Positions 32,481 through 42,377 of a stretch of 64,000 nucleotides of DNA are shown piece after piece. The translations under genes and the position numbers were made by a program. The stretch's first letter is position 1. Each line of letters opens with the position of its first letter. The stretch covers positions 1 through 64,000 of the forward strand of contig WEDG01003251.1 in the NCBI GenBank assembly GCA_017591395.1. The letters are read 5' to 3'. The notes under the pieces were generated by a model, which saw only the letters and a program-made list of their open reading frames with translations, made no database searches and was not told where the DNA came from. Source of the DNA: Schistocephalus solidus. Taxonomy: Eukaryota; Platyhelminthes; Cestoda; Diphyllobothriidea; Diphyllobothriidae.

Positions 32481-33427
32481 CTCGACGAAATACGCTTAGC
32501 AATATTCCAGTTAAAAAGGCAGTGACTAAAGCATCAAAAGTATCAAAAACTACAACTTGTTACAGCTCACAATGTTCGGACGCGAATACCCATAACAACC
32601 GGATAATAGGAACACAGTCTCTAAATCCTACGGACGACGACCAAGGCAAACCACAAATCTCATCCTGCTATCTTGGGTGTTCTAAAGAGCCCGTAGTTGA
32701 ATCCCAAGAAACAAACGCGTGGCAAGCTGCAATGGGGAAATACCACAACAGGAGGACAAAGTCACAATCAACTCTGATGGATTCATTGAAGCCTTCAGGT
32801 GAGAGTATGGTCAGAGGTAGACTAAATCCCAACGAGAGCTCTGTAAACCGTTCTCGTGCCCCTAAGGAGAACTTAGGAGGAAGCGAACATTCCAAGCACC
32901 AGGATCAGCAACAGTGTTTAGTTATTCAGGGTTTGCACGAGTCAACTGCAGTCCGACCTGAAGACCGTGTCACCGAAGACCTTGCTTCGTTTAATGGCCT
33001 CCTAAACCAGTTGCTCCCACCGGGCGTGGAAGTAAAAGTTATTAAAGCATTCCGGATCGGCAAAAAGTCTGAAGACAGCCTAGGAACGCCACGACCTCGA
33101 CCTCTCAAAATAATGCTAGAGAGCAAAGACCAAATCAAGGCGATCCTATCCAAAAAAACTAACCTCCGTCACTCGCATAAAGAGGTTTTTCAACCGGACT
33201 ACTCCCCTGCGGAAAGGCTGAAATGCCGGGAACTTGTCTTGGAACTACAATCAAGACTGAAGGCTGACGAACACAATCTGGCTTTTTTTCAAGGGAAGGT
33301 AGTTCAAAATAATACGAATTTTCCATTGAACCAACCGATTGTTCTAAGGACAACGGCAGCCACCTCACTAACGCCAAAACCATCAGGGAACCAATTGCCC
33401 AAAGAGATGTCAGAACTGATTCCGTAA
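32348..33427 (+). CDS. Chimeric ORF: LINE A RT thumb fused to LINE E ORF1
   Basis: This is the longest uninterrupted frame in the window (359 codons). Residues 1-45 are LINE A RT thumb (FSPTKCRYMSFGPVRLPQPL, SIKDLGLSYT). From residue 46 on it is LINE E ORF1: RRNTLSNIPVKKAVTKASKV, a Ser/Asn-rich linker, then the RRM-like domain QQCLVIQGLHESTAVRPEDR, VIKAFRIGKKSEDS, RPRPLKIMLESKDQIKAIL, FQPDYSPAERLKCRELVLEL. The ORF1 part lacks its first ~100 residues (compare 35594-35870). The join keeps the reading frame. Whether it is expressed is unknown; an accidental fusion is the default view. Confidence 0.75.
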   Translation: MGFSPTKCRYMSFGPVRLPQPLIFEGCPMIERSSIKDLGLSYTITRRNTLSNIPVKKAVTKASKVSKTTTCYSSQCSDANTHNNRIIGTQSLNPTDDDQGKPQISSCYLGCSKEPVVESQETNAWQAAMGKYHNRRTKSQSTLMDSLKPSGESMVRGRLNPNESSVNRSRAPKENLGGSEHSKHQDQQQCLVIQGLHESTAVRPEDRVTEDLASFNGLLNQLLPPGVEVKVIKAFRIGKKSEDSLGTPRPRPLKIMLESKDQIKAILSKKTNLRHSHKEVFQPDYSPAERLKCRELVLELQSRLKADEHNLAFFQGKVVQNNTNFPLNQPIVLRTTAATSLTPKPSGNQLPKEMSELIP

Positions 33428-33465
33428 CGCCCAGCGTTATCACTAAAGAAACCAGAGTTACTGAA
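32481..33465 (+). mobile_element. LINE E1, ORF1 part
   Basis: LINE E sequence from within ORF1 to just past its stop at 33427. It is interrupted at 33465 by LINE A5 and resumes at about 34355 with the endonuclease. Confidence 0.8.
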
Positions 33466-34354
33466 AATTTAGAATTTAGAATTTATATTTGGTTAGCACC
33501 GGGAAGGTACTGTCTAAGCAAACATTAGTAACGAAATAAAGTTATGACAATGTGTGCAGATAAAATGTACAAATTCATAAATTGTCCTGCTATGTCAACA
33601 GTTAGCAATGTTTTAAAATTAATGGTGAACTAGAAAAAAATAGGCAGTGAAAAAAAACTCCTACCATGAAAATGGAGGCAGAGTTCAATAGGCCTTCATT
33701 TTCGAATAGAAGGTAGGAGAAAAAAACCGCTTAGGAAAAAATAGTCAGGTGGTAGAATAGGGTAATACTGCAGTAGCATTTCAGAATGAGATAATGAAAC
33801 GTCGAGGTGATTCGTTCTTGATCACTTAGGCGTATGAAACAGAATCTCACGAAAATGCGTCAATGAACTTAAGTCCTCAGCATCATAGGATCCAGAATTG
33901 AATTCTGATGATGGTTAGTATCCAAAGAAACCGCAGCATTTAAGACTGTGGACCACCGAATTTGTACGTCCGAATGACGTCATCGTTTGGAGGACGGGTG
34001 ATATAAGGAGACATTATTGTTCATGGGCGTCTCCAGGTAGCGTAAATATAGTTTCAAGAGGGTTACGCAAATTCCCGATGGTCCTTTCTCCGAGTCATGG
34101 GGAAAGCTACTGGTAAAAGATGAGGAAAATAAAAGGTTAATAGAATCAATGTTAAGATAAATGTGCAGTCTTTGCTTGAATGCAGATAGACTAGTTAACG
34201 ACCTAATTTCAATTGGCAAGTTATTCCAAAGAAAACTATACCTAGAAGCAAAGAAGAGAGAGCGTTTACACGTGGAGGATGCAGGGGAGGTATAATTAGT
34301 GCAGAATTTCTTAGGTTATAAGGAAGACTTACGGGGGTAATTACAGAAAGCTTC
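33466..34354 (-). mobile_element. LINE A5, 3' end inserted in LINE E1
   Basis: A 0.89-kb 5'-truncated LINE A on the minus strand: tail (AATTTAGAATTTATATTTGG at its plus-strand left edge), full 3' UTR with ENE-like element, and the last ~70 codons of ORF2 (WNNLPIEIR-type text, frames 33980-34219 and 34195-34354). ACTGAAA occurs at both edges (33458-33464 and just right of 34354), compatible with a target duplication plus a few filler bases. Confidence 0.85.
33643..33730 (-). promoter_or_regulatory. ENE-like 3' UTR element (LINE A5)
   Basis: Sense: GCGG, T-tract, CTCCTACC ... GGTAGGAG, T-tract, ACTGCC. The 8-bp inner helix is perfect. Inside it, GAAAATGAAGG can pair with CCTCCATTTTC (one mismatch). 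Confidence 0.7.
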
Positions 34355-34997
34355 ATGAAACTGAAAAGACAAACGACCTTGACGTTTAGAGGAGACGCAG
34401 TTTGGCCCATAAAATTGACAAACGCAACAGGAAATTTGGTTGACGCAAAATTGAAGTGCTTGTATACAAATGCACAAAGCCTTTTATCAAAACTTGATGA
34501 GTTAAAAATTTTGCCTTGCCGAAGTATCTCCGGATGTGATAGCAGTAACCGAAACCTGGCTGTCGGGCAGTATTTCGAGATAGCGAAATAACATTGCCTG
34601 GATACCAAATATATCGGAGGTACAGAGAAAACCGACAGGGTGGTGGAATAATTGTGTATGTGAAAGACGTGCTAATAGTGTCTGACAAGACGAGCAAGTT
34701 TGCGTGCAGCACGGAAGCTATTTGGTTGAACATCAAGGCACTTGGCTCTCCATGTCTGGATGTCCTCATTGTCAATCGGCCACCTAGGATAGACCGAGTC
34801 GCGGACACCCACTTGTTGGAACAATTGGAAAATTTCTCCAGTCGACCTAATGTCAGGATTATGTGTGACTTCAACACACCAGGAATTAACTGGAGCACTG
34901 TTCAATCATCATGCCCGAAATCGACTTTTGATTATGTTTTTCTGCAAAAGACCTTGAAGGCACTCCTCACACAACATGTCCCTTTCCCCCCTACTGT
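34355..34997 (+). pseudogene. LINE E1 endonuclease
   Basis: The frame 34355-34591 gives CLYTNAQSLLSKLDELKI (Asn). A frameshift follows near 34505; the Glu motif survives only out of frame. Frame 34594-35022 gives RQGGGIIVYVKDVLIVSDKT, VNRPPRIDRVADTHLLEQL and IMCDFNTPGINWS, where GDFNAP has become CDFNTP, so the catalytic segment is damaged. It ends near HVPFPPTV, before the SDH motif, at the start of a LINE D 3' end. Confidence 0.85.
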
Positions 34998-35060
34998 ATA
35001 TCCCTTTGACCTTGCCTGTTAACTGGCAAATAATAATTAATTAATTAATTAACAGATTAA
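34998..35060 (+). mobile_element. LINE D 3'-terminal stub with (TTAA) tail
   Basis: GACCTTGCCTGTTAACTGGC equals the last coding-strand bases of LINE D (compare the reverse complement of 26450-26470). The tail is TAATTAATTAATTAATTAA. An extreme 5'-truncated insertion. Confidence 0.6.
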
Positions 35061-35399
35061 GGTCAGACCTACAGAGCTGTAGTTTGAAGCATATTTAAAT
35101 GCAAACTAGATACTCATTTCTCCTTGAAGACCCTATAAGAACCACCAATTATCTGTTCTGCAACTTGGACAATTTGATCTTCGTCTCCACTTCACTAGGA
35201 CTGTTCCGGAAAATACTGTTTCAACTGCAGGTACTTACTTGCTTCCTGTTCATCTGGAATTTTTTCTCGTTCCGAAATTCGTCATAAAATGGCATCAAAT
35301 TGGAATTTGTTTATCATCTTATTCAATTTGACTACGCAGCCTCTGCACCAATAGAAACTGATAACCACTCAAGGAACCAAATTTGTACAACCTCGTGAA
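35061..35399. other. No supported gene
   Basis: AT-rich spacer. It contains a short piece (AAATGCAAACTAGATACTCA) shared with the LINE end at 3.9 kb, so a remnant of the family C/E terminus may be present. Confidence 0.35.
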
Positions 35400-36031
35400 G
35401 ATCTGAAGTTATCCAGGACCTTCAACATCTCCGAACGGCTGAGTCGTTCCTGCATATTTTGCATACTATTGATAGTTTTTTAAAGCGTTTTTGAACACGT
35501 AGGCGCATTTTCTGCTCATATTGCTGTAAATATTCACCATACTCCAAACCCAGTCAAAATCTTTCGTTATACGCCGCAGTCTTTTTAGAACTCATGGACT
35601 CAAAGCAAATGTTTGATAGCAGCATAAACAGTAACGGCACTTCCTTTAAAGGAAAGCCTGTTGAGCTTGTTTCTGCATCCACAACTGGTCCTCGATCAGT
35701 TTACACTTACAACCAAGGACCAGCAAAGCGGGCAAAAAGCGTAATGGCAGCCAAATCCGTCGGATACGAGGACGAATCTTGTGTGGGATGTTCTTATTTA
35801 TTACTAAGAGTTCAAAAACTGGAAAATGAGCTTGCAGACTTAAGGAAGCTCTTGCAAGATAACAATACTAGACGAAATACGGTAAGCCATAGTACAGTTA
35901 AAAAGGCAGTGACCAAATCATCAAAAGTACAAAAAAATACAAGTAGTAACAACTCAAAATGTTCGGACGCGAATACTTATAATCATGGGATAACAGGAAA
36001 ACAGTCTTTGAATCCTACGACGACGACCGTC
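35400..36031 (+). pseudogene. LINE E2 5' UTR and ORF1 N-terminus
   Basis: The ORF starts with MDSKQMFDSSINSNGTSFKG at 35594. A basic patch (PAKRAKSVMAAKS) and a CVGC motif follow, then a coiled coil LLLRVQKLENELADLRKLL. The upstream 200 bp resembles the 5' side of E4 (about 50200-50340), supporting a near full-length 5' end. The frame runs into LINE A6 at 36031. The rest of this ORF1 is at 40610 and beyond. Confidence 0.8.
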
Positions 36032-37075
36032 TAAATATGGTTCTCTCTTCACGATCCTTGGTACCATTTTTGAGGGAAAGTTGTCTTCACTCACTTCTCA
36101 ACAATGCGTGAAACTAGAGCCTTTTATAAAAATGGTCAGTACTGAGTCACTTGATTGACATAAGAGAAGTTTCAATTTTTCTTTTTTAAAAAAACGTTCC
36201 CAAAGAGTAAAATCCCCTGGACGTTGCATTTCATTTCCTTTTACTCGTGCGGCTTTAACTTTAAAGTCGCTGAAGCTAAAAGGTTATCTTCCCGAAGTAA
36301 AAACCCTCCTATTCTGGTTAAACGTTTTTCAGCGATTGAAGTTGACCTTATTTTCTCTAGGCATGAGCACTCAGCTCAATATTTGAAAAAAAACATGTTG
36401 TTTATCTGTAGGGATAAAACCCCAATGGAACGTCGGGTTTCACCCTCATTAGCAAACAAGACACCTTGGTCTACACCTTCAATACCAAAAGTTATCTCAG
36501 AGGTTTGTCCTGTAGCTAATGCAAGCCCACGGCCCTCCGGATCGACAGAAATTACGATTTCAGCTGAATCTTCACCCGTTAACCTTTTTTTCTGGTTTGA
36601 GGGAAATTGTGTCAAATCCACTTCTTTCTCATCACAAGCAAACCATGCCTGCTATACCTGCCAAATCTACTAATTCTAAGAAAACTCCTAATAAATCTTA
36701 ATCTGTGGCTAATCCAGGCTTTAAAATAAGCAATGGCATTACCGATGGGAAACCTGCTAACCCCTCAGCATCTACAACAGCTGCGAACGCTAACATCAGC
36801 ATCTTTCCCAACCTAAAAATTGTCCGAAATCCACAAATATTTAACGCTTCTAATTATGTTACCAGTTTTTCGAAATCATTTATTCCTTTTTCAAATGCAC
36901 GTTTTCCGCCAATTTATGCTAACGTCCCTCAAAATCTAATTTCTATGCCACCCCCTATCTTTCAAACGCCACAATATAGCCTTCCCTTTCAAGGATTTTA
37001 TCCAAATATGCCGCTGTACAATAATCTCAGTTCTCTTAACAATAACATTTCGACAAATTGTAGACCAGAGTGATT
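36032..37075 (+). pseudogene. LINE A6 ORF1 (broken)
   Basis: Same protein as in A4, in frames 36224-36673, 36519-36701 and 36705-37073. Recognisable parts are YSCGFNFKVAEAKRLSSRSK, DKTPMERRVSPSLANKTPWS and the disordered STTAANANISIFPN and LPFQGFYPNMPLYNNLSSLN. A stop at 36702 and two frameshifts break it. No known domain is recognised. Confidence 0.7.
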
Positions 37076-37129
37076 TTGTTTCCCACCTTTCGTTTCTTCT
37101 TTCCAGTTTTCTTCTCCGCCACCAAATTT

Positions 37130-37880
37130 TCCTTTTTCATAAAAACTGGTGAGCGTAACCTGCAGCTCAGGAATACGCTCAGCTTAGTTTCACTCAATGC
37201 GAGATCAGTTGTAAATAATATGGCTGAGCTTAGAACAGTAGCCTTTGAGCTTGATCCAGATGTGCTGTGCATCACTGAATCCTGGGCTCACTCTCTTATT
37301 TCTGACTCAACGCTTGCTATAGATAATTTCAATTCGTACCGACAAGACCGCGCTGAAATACGTGGCGGTGGTTGCCTCCTTTATATTAAGTCATCCTTTG
37401 TAAATTTACCTTTTCAGCTGAGCATTTCGTCCTTTTCTGGAAATGTATGCTTTGCTTCAGTCATCCTCCCGCACAATAAAAAGCGGTAATTGGCTGTGTC
37501 TTTAACCCTCCGTGTTATTCTGGCAATGAAAGCGAGCTCTGTGAACTATTTGAAAAAGTTGCAGACACTCAGTTTGATGTCAAAATAATCGTAGGCGATT
37601 TTAATCTGCCAGACATTGACTGGCAGGCAAATTCCTCTCTTCCTAAAACATCAGAAATTGGTCGATACTATTAACTTTTTTCAAACATGTCCCAACTGGT
37701 CAGATCAGTTGCTAGAAATGACAATATTTTAGATTTAATTTTTACAAACGATGTCCACCCTCTCTATATGAATTTTCATCATGATCTATTTACAAGTGAT
37801 CACGCAATAATTCACTGTTGTTTTCCAGTTCCCTTTTTACGAAGCCTGAGGTTAAATGCAATAACCTCGACTTTGCTAAC
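37130..37880 (+). pseudogene. LINE A6 endonuclease
   Basis: Frame 37070-37489 carries SLVSLNARSVVNNMAELRTV (Asn), LCITESWAHSLISDS (Glu) and RGGGCLLYIKSSF, then one base is lost near 37485. The next frame carries CVFNPPCYSGNESELCELFE and VKIIVGDFNLPDIDWQAN (Asp/Asn). Frame 37687-37884 gives NDNILDLIFTNDVHPLYMNF and FTSDHAIIHCCFPVP (SDH). All catalytic motifs survive, though split over three frames. Confidence 0.88.
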
Positions 37881-38114
37881 ATAAACCATGAAACAGTAAA
37901 TAATTTCGTAAGCCCTCTAGATTGGCATAGCATATTCTCAATCAACGATCCAAACTTTTTCCGTGAGCTATTGCAGAGCCTCACAGAAAAAATCCAGGCC
38001 TTTATCCCGTTTAAGATTTTTAGTTTAAATACAGGTTCTTCTACTGTTCCGCATTTTCTCCAGAACAGACTTAAAAAATTACGAAAGTAACTTAAAGATT
38101 CATCTTAAAGCTCT

Positions 38115-40013
38115 TTGTCAGTTCATTTAAGGATTGCACAAATATTTGAATTAGGATCTCAAATTAGGCTCGCAAGTGATAAGCATAGGCAGTCTCGGGC
38201 ACTAAGTGATGCCAATTCATCCAAATCTGTTGCGCAAATCTTTCATGTTCGGTCATCGGCTAAGCGTCTGAATGTAACTCCGCCCTTACTCGACTGTAAC
38301 AAAATAATTGTTACAGATGATTTGGGCAAAGCAGAATTGTTAAACTCGTTTTTTGCCAACCACTTTACCACTGAAACTAGCCCCACTCCCACAATTCCTC
38401 TGCTTTCAAATTCGCTTCTGACAAGTATTAATTTCTCGCCTTCATGTATTCAAAAAGAAATGGCTCACCTAAAAAATTCACATTCAGTTGGAACTGATAA
38501 CATTCCAAACTCACTTATTAAACAGTTAAGGGATTTTAAACCTTTACTAAGCAAATTATTCTCAGTATTTCTCGAAAGTGGTTTCTTCCCCGATTTTTGG
38601 AAAACTTCTATTATAATACCAGTTTTTAAATCTGGTTCCCACTCGGACATTCATAACTATCGCGGTGTTCATAAAACGCCCTCTCTTGCTAAACCCTTCG
38701 AAAAACTAAATGCAAAACAAATCACGGATTTTTGGATAAGCAATAAAATTATCAACTTTTCCCAACACGGCTTCTTACTGGACTGTTCTTGTGAAACCTG
38801 CCACATGTCTTTTCTAAATCTACTAACCTCTCTTCGTAATTATCATCTATCTGTAGTAGTTATCTATTTTGATCATAGTAAGGCATGCGATAAGGTGCCT
38901 CATAAACGACTTCTAGCTAAACTAGAAGCTATAGGATTTCGAAGTCCCCTTACTGACTTTATAAGATCATACCTAAATGATCGAAAACAAAAAGTTTAAG
39001 TAGGTTCCTCATACTCAAGTGCTACCCCGATTGTTAGTGGTGTCCTTCAAGGTACCGTATTAGGTCCTTTGTTGTTCTTACTGTATATAAATGATATTTC
39101 ATCGATAGTTAAACATTCTCAATCTTTTATTTATGCTGATGACCTCAAATGCGTGTATTCTTCTCTAACTCTACAACCGAACGGTGCCTAGAACAAATTC
39201 ATTCAGACTTAGACGCTCTTTCGGCCTGGAGCTCCACATGGCTAATGGAGTTCTCACCTACTAAGTGTCGCTACATGAGTTTTGGGCCTGTAAGGTTGCC
39301 GCAACCTCTTATCTTTGAAGGTTGCCCTATGATTGAATGTTCCTCCATCAAGGACTTGGGCTTAAGCTACACCAATAAATTAGATCTTTCGCCTCATGCC
39401 GATAGAATTACGGCCAAAGCTGCTCAGATTTGCGGCTTTTATTTCTTATAATTTCTACCTTCCTGAAATTAAATTAAGACTTTATCGTATGTTTGTTCTT
39501 CCGATTCTTGAATTTTGCTGTCCTTTCTTCGGTTTGATGAACGAATCTAGCCGTTCAAAAATTGAAAATGTCCAAAGAAATTTCAAACTCCTATATCCGA
39601 CTTTTTCAAATTCTTCCTACTCAACAAGATGCCAGCTAACGAAGCTAAAATTTCTTTTGGTCAGGAGACTTGAAGCAGGCTTTTGTCTCCTTTTCCGACT
39701 AAATAATAGCTCAACTCTCCCCAAAGCTTTCTGTCATTACCCCCGTTAGTCTTCCTTATAACCTAAGAAATTCTGCACTAATAATACCTCCACTGCATCC
39801 TCCACGTGTAAACGCTCTCTCTTTTCTTTGCTTCTAGGTATAGTTGTCTTTTGGAATAACTTGCCAATTGAAATAAGGTCGTTAACTAGTCTATCTGCAT
39901 TCAAGCGAAGACTGCACATTTATCTTAACACTGATTCCATTAAACTGTTAGTTTCCTCATCTTTTCCCAGTAGCTTTCCCCATGACTCGGAGAAAGGACA
40001 ATCAGGAATTTGA
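38115..40013 (+). pseudogene. LINE A6 reverse transcriptase
   Basis: Frame 38115-38999 (294 codons) runs from the linker to FWKTSIIIPVFKSGSHSDIH, INFSQHGFLLDCSCETCHMS and motif A, here IYFDHSKACDKVPH (Leu/Phe positions mutated, Asp kept), then stops. QGTVLGPLLFLLYINDISS and YADD (39132-39143) follow in the next frame, then LDALSAWSSTWLMEFSPTKC, LGLSYTNKLDLSPHADRITA, FVLPILEFCCPFFGLMNESS and the C-terminal WNNLPIEIRSLTSLSAFKRR ending at 40013. At least five disruptions. Confidence 0.88.
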
Positions 40014-40349
40014 GTAACCCTTTTGAAACTATATTTACGCTACCTCGAGATGCCCATGAAATATGATGTCTCCTTATATCACCCGTCCTCCAAACGATGA
40101 CGTCATTCGGACGTACAAATTTGGTGGTCCACAGTCTTAAATGCTGCGGTTTTTTTGGATACTAACCATCATCAGAATTCAATTCTGGATCCTATGATGC
40201 AGGGGACTTAAGTTTATTGACGCATTTTCGTGCGATTCTGTTTCATACGCCTAAGTGATCAAGAACGAATAACCTCGAAGGTTCATTATCTCATTCTGAA
40301 ATGCTACTGCAGTATTACCATATTCTACCACCTGATCATTTTTTCCTAA

Positions 40350-40434
40350 GCAGTTTTTTTCTCCTACCTTCTATTCGAAAATGAAGGCCTATTGAACTCT
40401 GACTCCATTTTCTTGGTAGAAGTTTTTTTACTGC
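40350..40434 (+). promoter_or_regulatory. ENE-like 3' UTR element (LINE A6)
   Basis: GCAGTTTTTTTCTCCTACC opens and GGTAGAAGTTTTTTTACTGC closes. Outer helix GCAGT/ACTGC; U-tracts of 6-7 on each side; inner helix CTCCTACC against GGTAGAAG with one mismatch. Confidence 0.65.
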
Positions 40435-40619
40435 CTATTTTTTCTAGTTCACCATTAATTTTAAAACATTGCTAACTGTTGACATAGCAGAACAAGTTAT
40501 GAATTTGTACATTTTATCTGCACACATCGTCATAACTTTATTTCGTTACTAATGTTTGCTCCGACAGTGCCTTGCCGGTGCTAACCAAATATAAATTCTA
40601 AATTCTAAACCACAAATCA

Positions 40620-40776
40620 CATAATAATAATAATAGTTGTATTTAATACCGGTTTACAGGCATTGTCAGGTGAAATATTCAGTGGGTAGAGGCTGGCAGT
40701 GAAAAAAAACTCCTGAATATATATCATTATATGTGTTTTTCCTATTTTCATGTTATTCAGGAGAAAAAACTGCCGC
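40620..40776 (-). mobile_element. LINE D3 stub in LINE E2 ORF1
   Basis: A 157-bp minus-strand LINE D 3' end: tail ATAATAATAATAATAG at the left edge, GGTTTACAGGCATTGTC, and the ENE-like element at 40691-40776. It sits between LINE E2 ORF1 sequences CCACAAATC and CATCTTGGG. It consists of little more than the tail, terminus and ENE-like element. Confidence 0.8.
40691..40776 (-). promoter_or_regulatory. ENE-like 3' UTR element (LINE D3)
   Basis: Plus strand: GGCTGGCAGT, A8, CTCCTGAATA ... TATTCAGGAG, A6, CTGCCGCC. The inner helix CTCCTGAATA/TATTCAGGAG is 10 bp and perfect, the best inner helix in the window. Confidence 0.7.
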
Positions 40777-41510
40777 CATCTTGGGTGCTCTAACAAGCCC
40801 GTAGTTGCATCCCCAGAAGCAAACGTGTGGCAATCTGCAATGGGGAAACACAACAACACCACCAATTTGGATAACGGTAATATCAGGACAACTTCAATAA
40901 TGCCTCTTCCAAAGGCAGTTCCGACTTCAGACTCACCTCCTGTCGGCTATCTCAGCAGTTCTAAAGAGCCCTTAGTTGGGAGCGAAAATACCAATGAGTG
41001 GCAAGATATCATTGGAAAACAACATAAAACGATTATAAAATTGAAAACAAACCTAATGAATCCCTCTGGTCATTCAGAGGAAAATATGGTCGGCAGTGAA
41101 TCAAAAGACGCCCTAGACCGAGAGAACTGCGTTGTTATCCAGGGACTTTACCTGAATCAAATGCACAAACCTCAAAGGAACGGATATCCGCTGATCTTGC
41201 TATGTTTCAACACCTGCTGAATGATAAACTTCATTCAGGAGTGACGATAACCGTTCGCGCTGCCTTCAGGCTCGCAAAAAAGGATATTGAACAGTCCAAA
41301 AATGTGAAACCACGGCCTATCAAAATTGTCTTGAACAACAAGGAAGAGGCTAAGCTACTTCTCTCGAGAAAAAAAAACCTTCGAAACTCTCATAAGCAGG
41401 TTTTTTTCAGCCGGACTACTCTCCAGCAGAACGTCTGAAACGCCGCGAATTAGTGATAGAAATGAAGAGGAGACTTGCAGCTGGAAAGAACAATCTGGTG
41501 AGTTACAGGG
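40777..41510 (+). pseudogene. LINE E2 ORF1 C-terminal part
   Basis: Frame 40750-41220 reads CSNKPVVASPEANVWQSAMG (E1: CSKEPVVESQETNAWQAAMG), a linker, then NCVVIQGLYLNQMHKPQRNG, where the RRM-like domain starts and then shifts. Frame 41202-41438 continues VTITVRAAFRLAKKDIEQSK, RPIKIVLNNKEEAKLLLSRK and NSHKQVFFSR. Another shift follows at the poly-T tract near 41403. It joins the ORF1 N-terminus at 35594-36031 once A6 and D3 are removed. Confidence 0.82.
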
Positions 41511-41599
41511 AATGCGTGATACAGAGAAACGCAACATTGCTCTGGAACCAGCCAATGCTCATGATGGCATCGGCAAATTAGCATTGGCAAACTCGAGAC

Positions 41600-42377
41600 A
41601 AACGGAATTTGGCTCTGTTGACTGCTGCACACTGAAATTTCTGTATACCAACGCCCAAAGTGTGTTTTCGAAACTCGACGAACTGAGAATTCAGGTAGCC
41701 ATTCTGTCTCCCGATATTATAGCAATCACAGAAACATGGCTGTCACAGAACATCAGTGATTGCGAAGTAGCCTTATCCAGGTACCAGCTGTTCAGGAGAG
41801 ACCGAACCCAACGCCAGGGTAGAGGAGTTGCGATGTATTTTAAAAGCAATTTCACAGTGTGTGAAATGACGGAGAAGATTAGCAATGGTATTGAGGCTAT
41901 TTGGCTGAAAATAAAGACGCGGGGATCGCAGTCCCTTGAAGTCATGACTCTCTACCAACCACCGGGGACAGACACTGACGCTGATACTTGTTTGTTGAAG
42001 AACGTAAAGGAGATTAGCAGTCGACCTGATGTTGTTTTCATGGGTGACTTCAATGCACCCAGCATTCGATGGAACGATCTGCAGGCACAGAGCTCAAAGT
42101 TTTCCTTCGATCATCGTCTGCTAAAGACAACACTTGAAGCTCTTTTCACCCAACAGGTATTTGTTCCAACGAGAGTGCGTTGAGGACCACCGGCTAGTTG
42201 TTTAGATCTCGTCTTCAATAAAGATCCTGACATTATAGACGAGGTATACTGCCTACCCCCACTTGATCTAAGTGATCATGCAGTACTTTCATGGGAGTAT
42301 GGTTTATATTCTGTGCCATCTGCAATAAATGAAACCAGGCCCAATCTATGGCGAGGAGACTTTTGCAAGATGCTAAG
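41600..42377 (+). pseudogene. LINE E2 endonuclease
   Basis: Frame 41512-42183 (224 codons) gives FLYTNAQSVFSKLDELRIQV (Asn), SPDIIAITETWLSQN (Glu), RQGRGVAMYFKSNFTVCEMT, TLYQPPGTDTDADTCLLKNV and VVFMGDFNAPSIRWNDLQAQ (Asp/Asn). One TGA at 42181 interrupts before SCLDLVFN and LDLSDHAVLSWEYGLYSV (SDH). All catalytic residues are kept. The domain ends at GDFCKM (42370), where it is joined to LINE A 3' UTR sequence instead of its own RT. Confidence 0.88.

Larger units (their letters stand above)
36032..40609 (+). mobile_element. LINE A6, 4.6 kb, nested in LINE E2
   Basis: The most complete LINE A copy: ORF1, endonuclease, RT, full 3' UTR and TATAAATTCTAAATTCTAA tail (40589-40607). It begins within ORF1 (GTCTAAATATGG; 5' truncated by about 100 codons relative to A4). 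It interrupts LINE E2 ORF1 between 36031 and 40610. ACC at both edges is the only possible duplication, and a few E2 bases are missing at the target. Confidence 0.88.
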
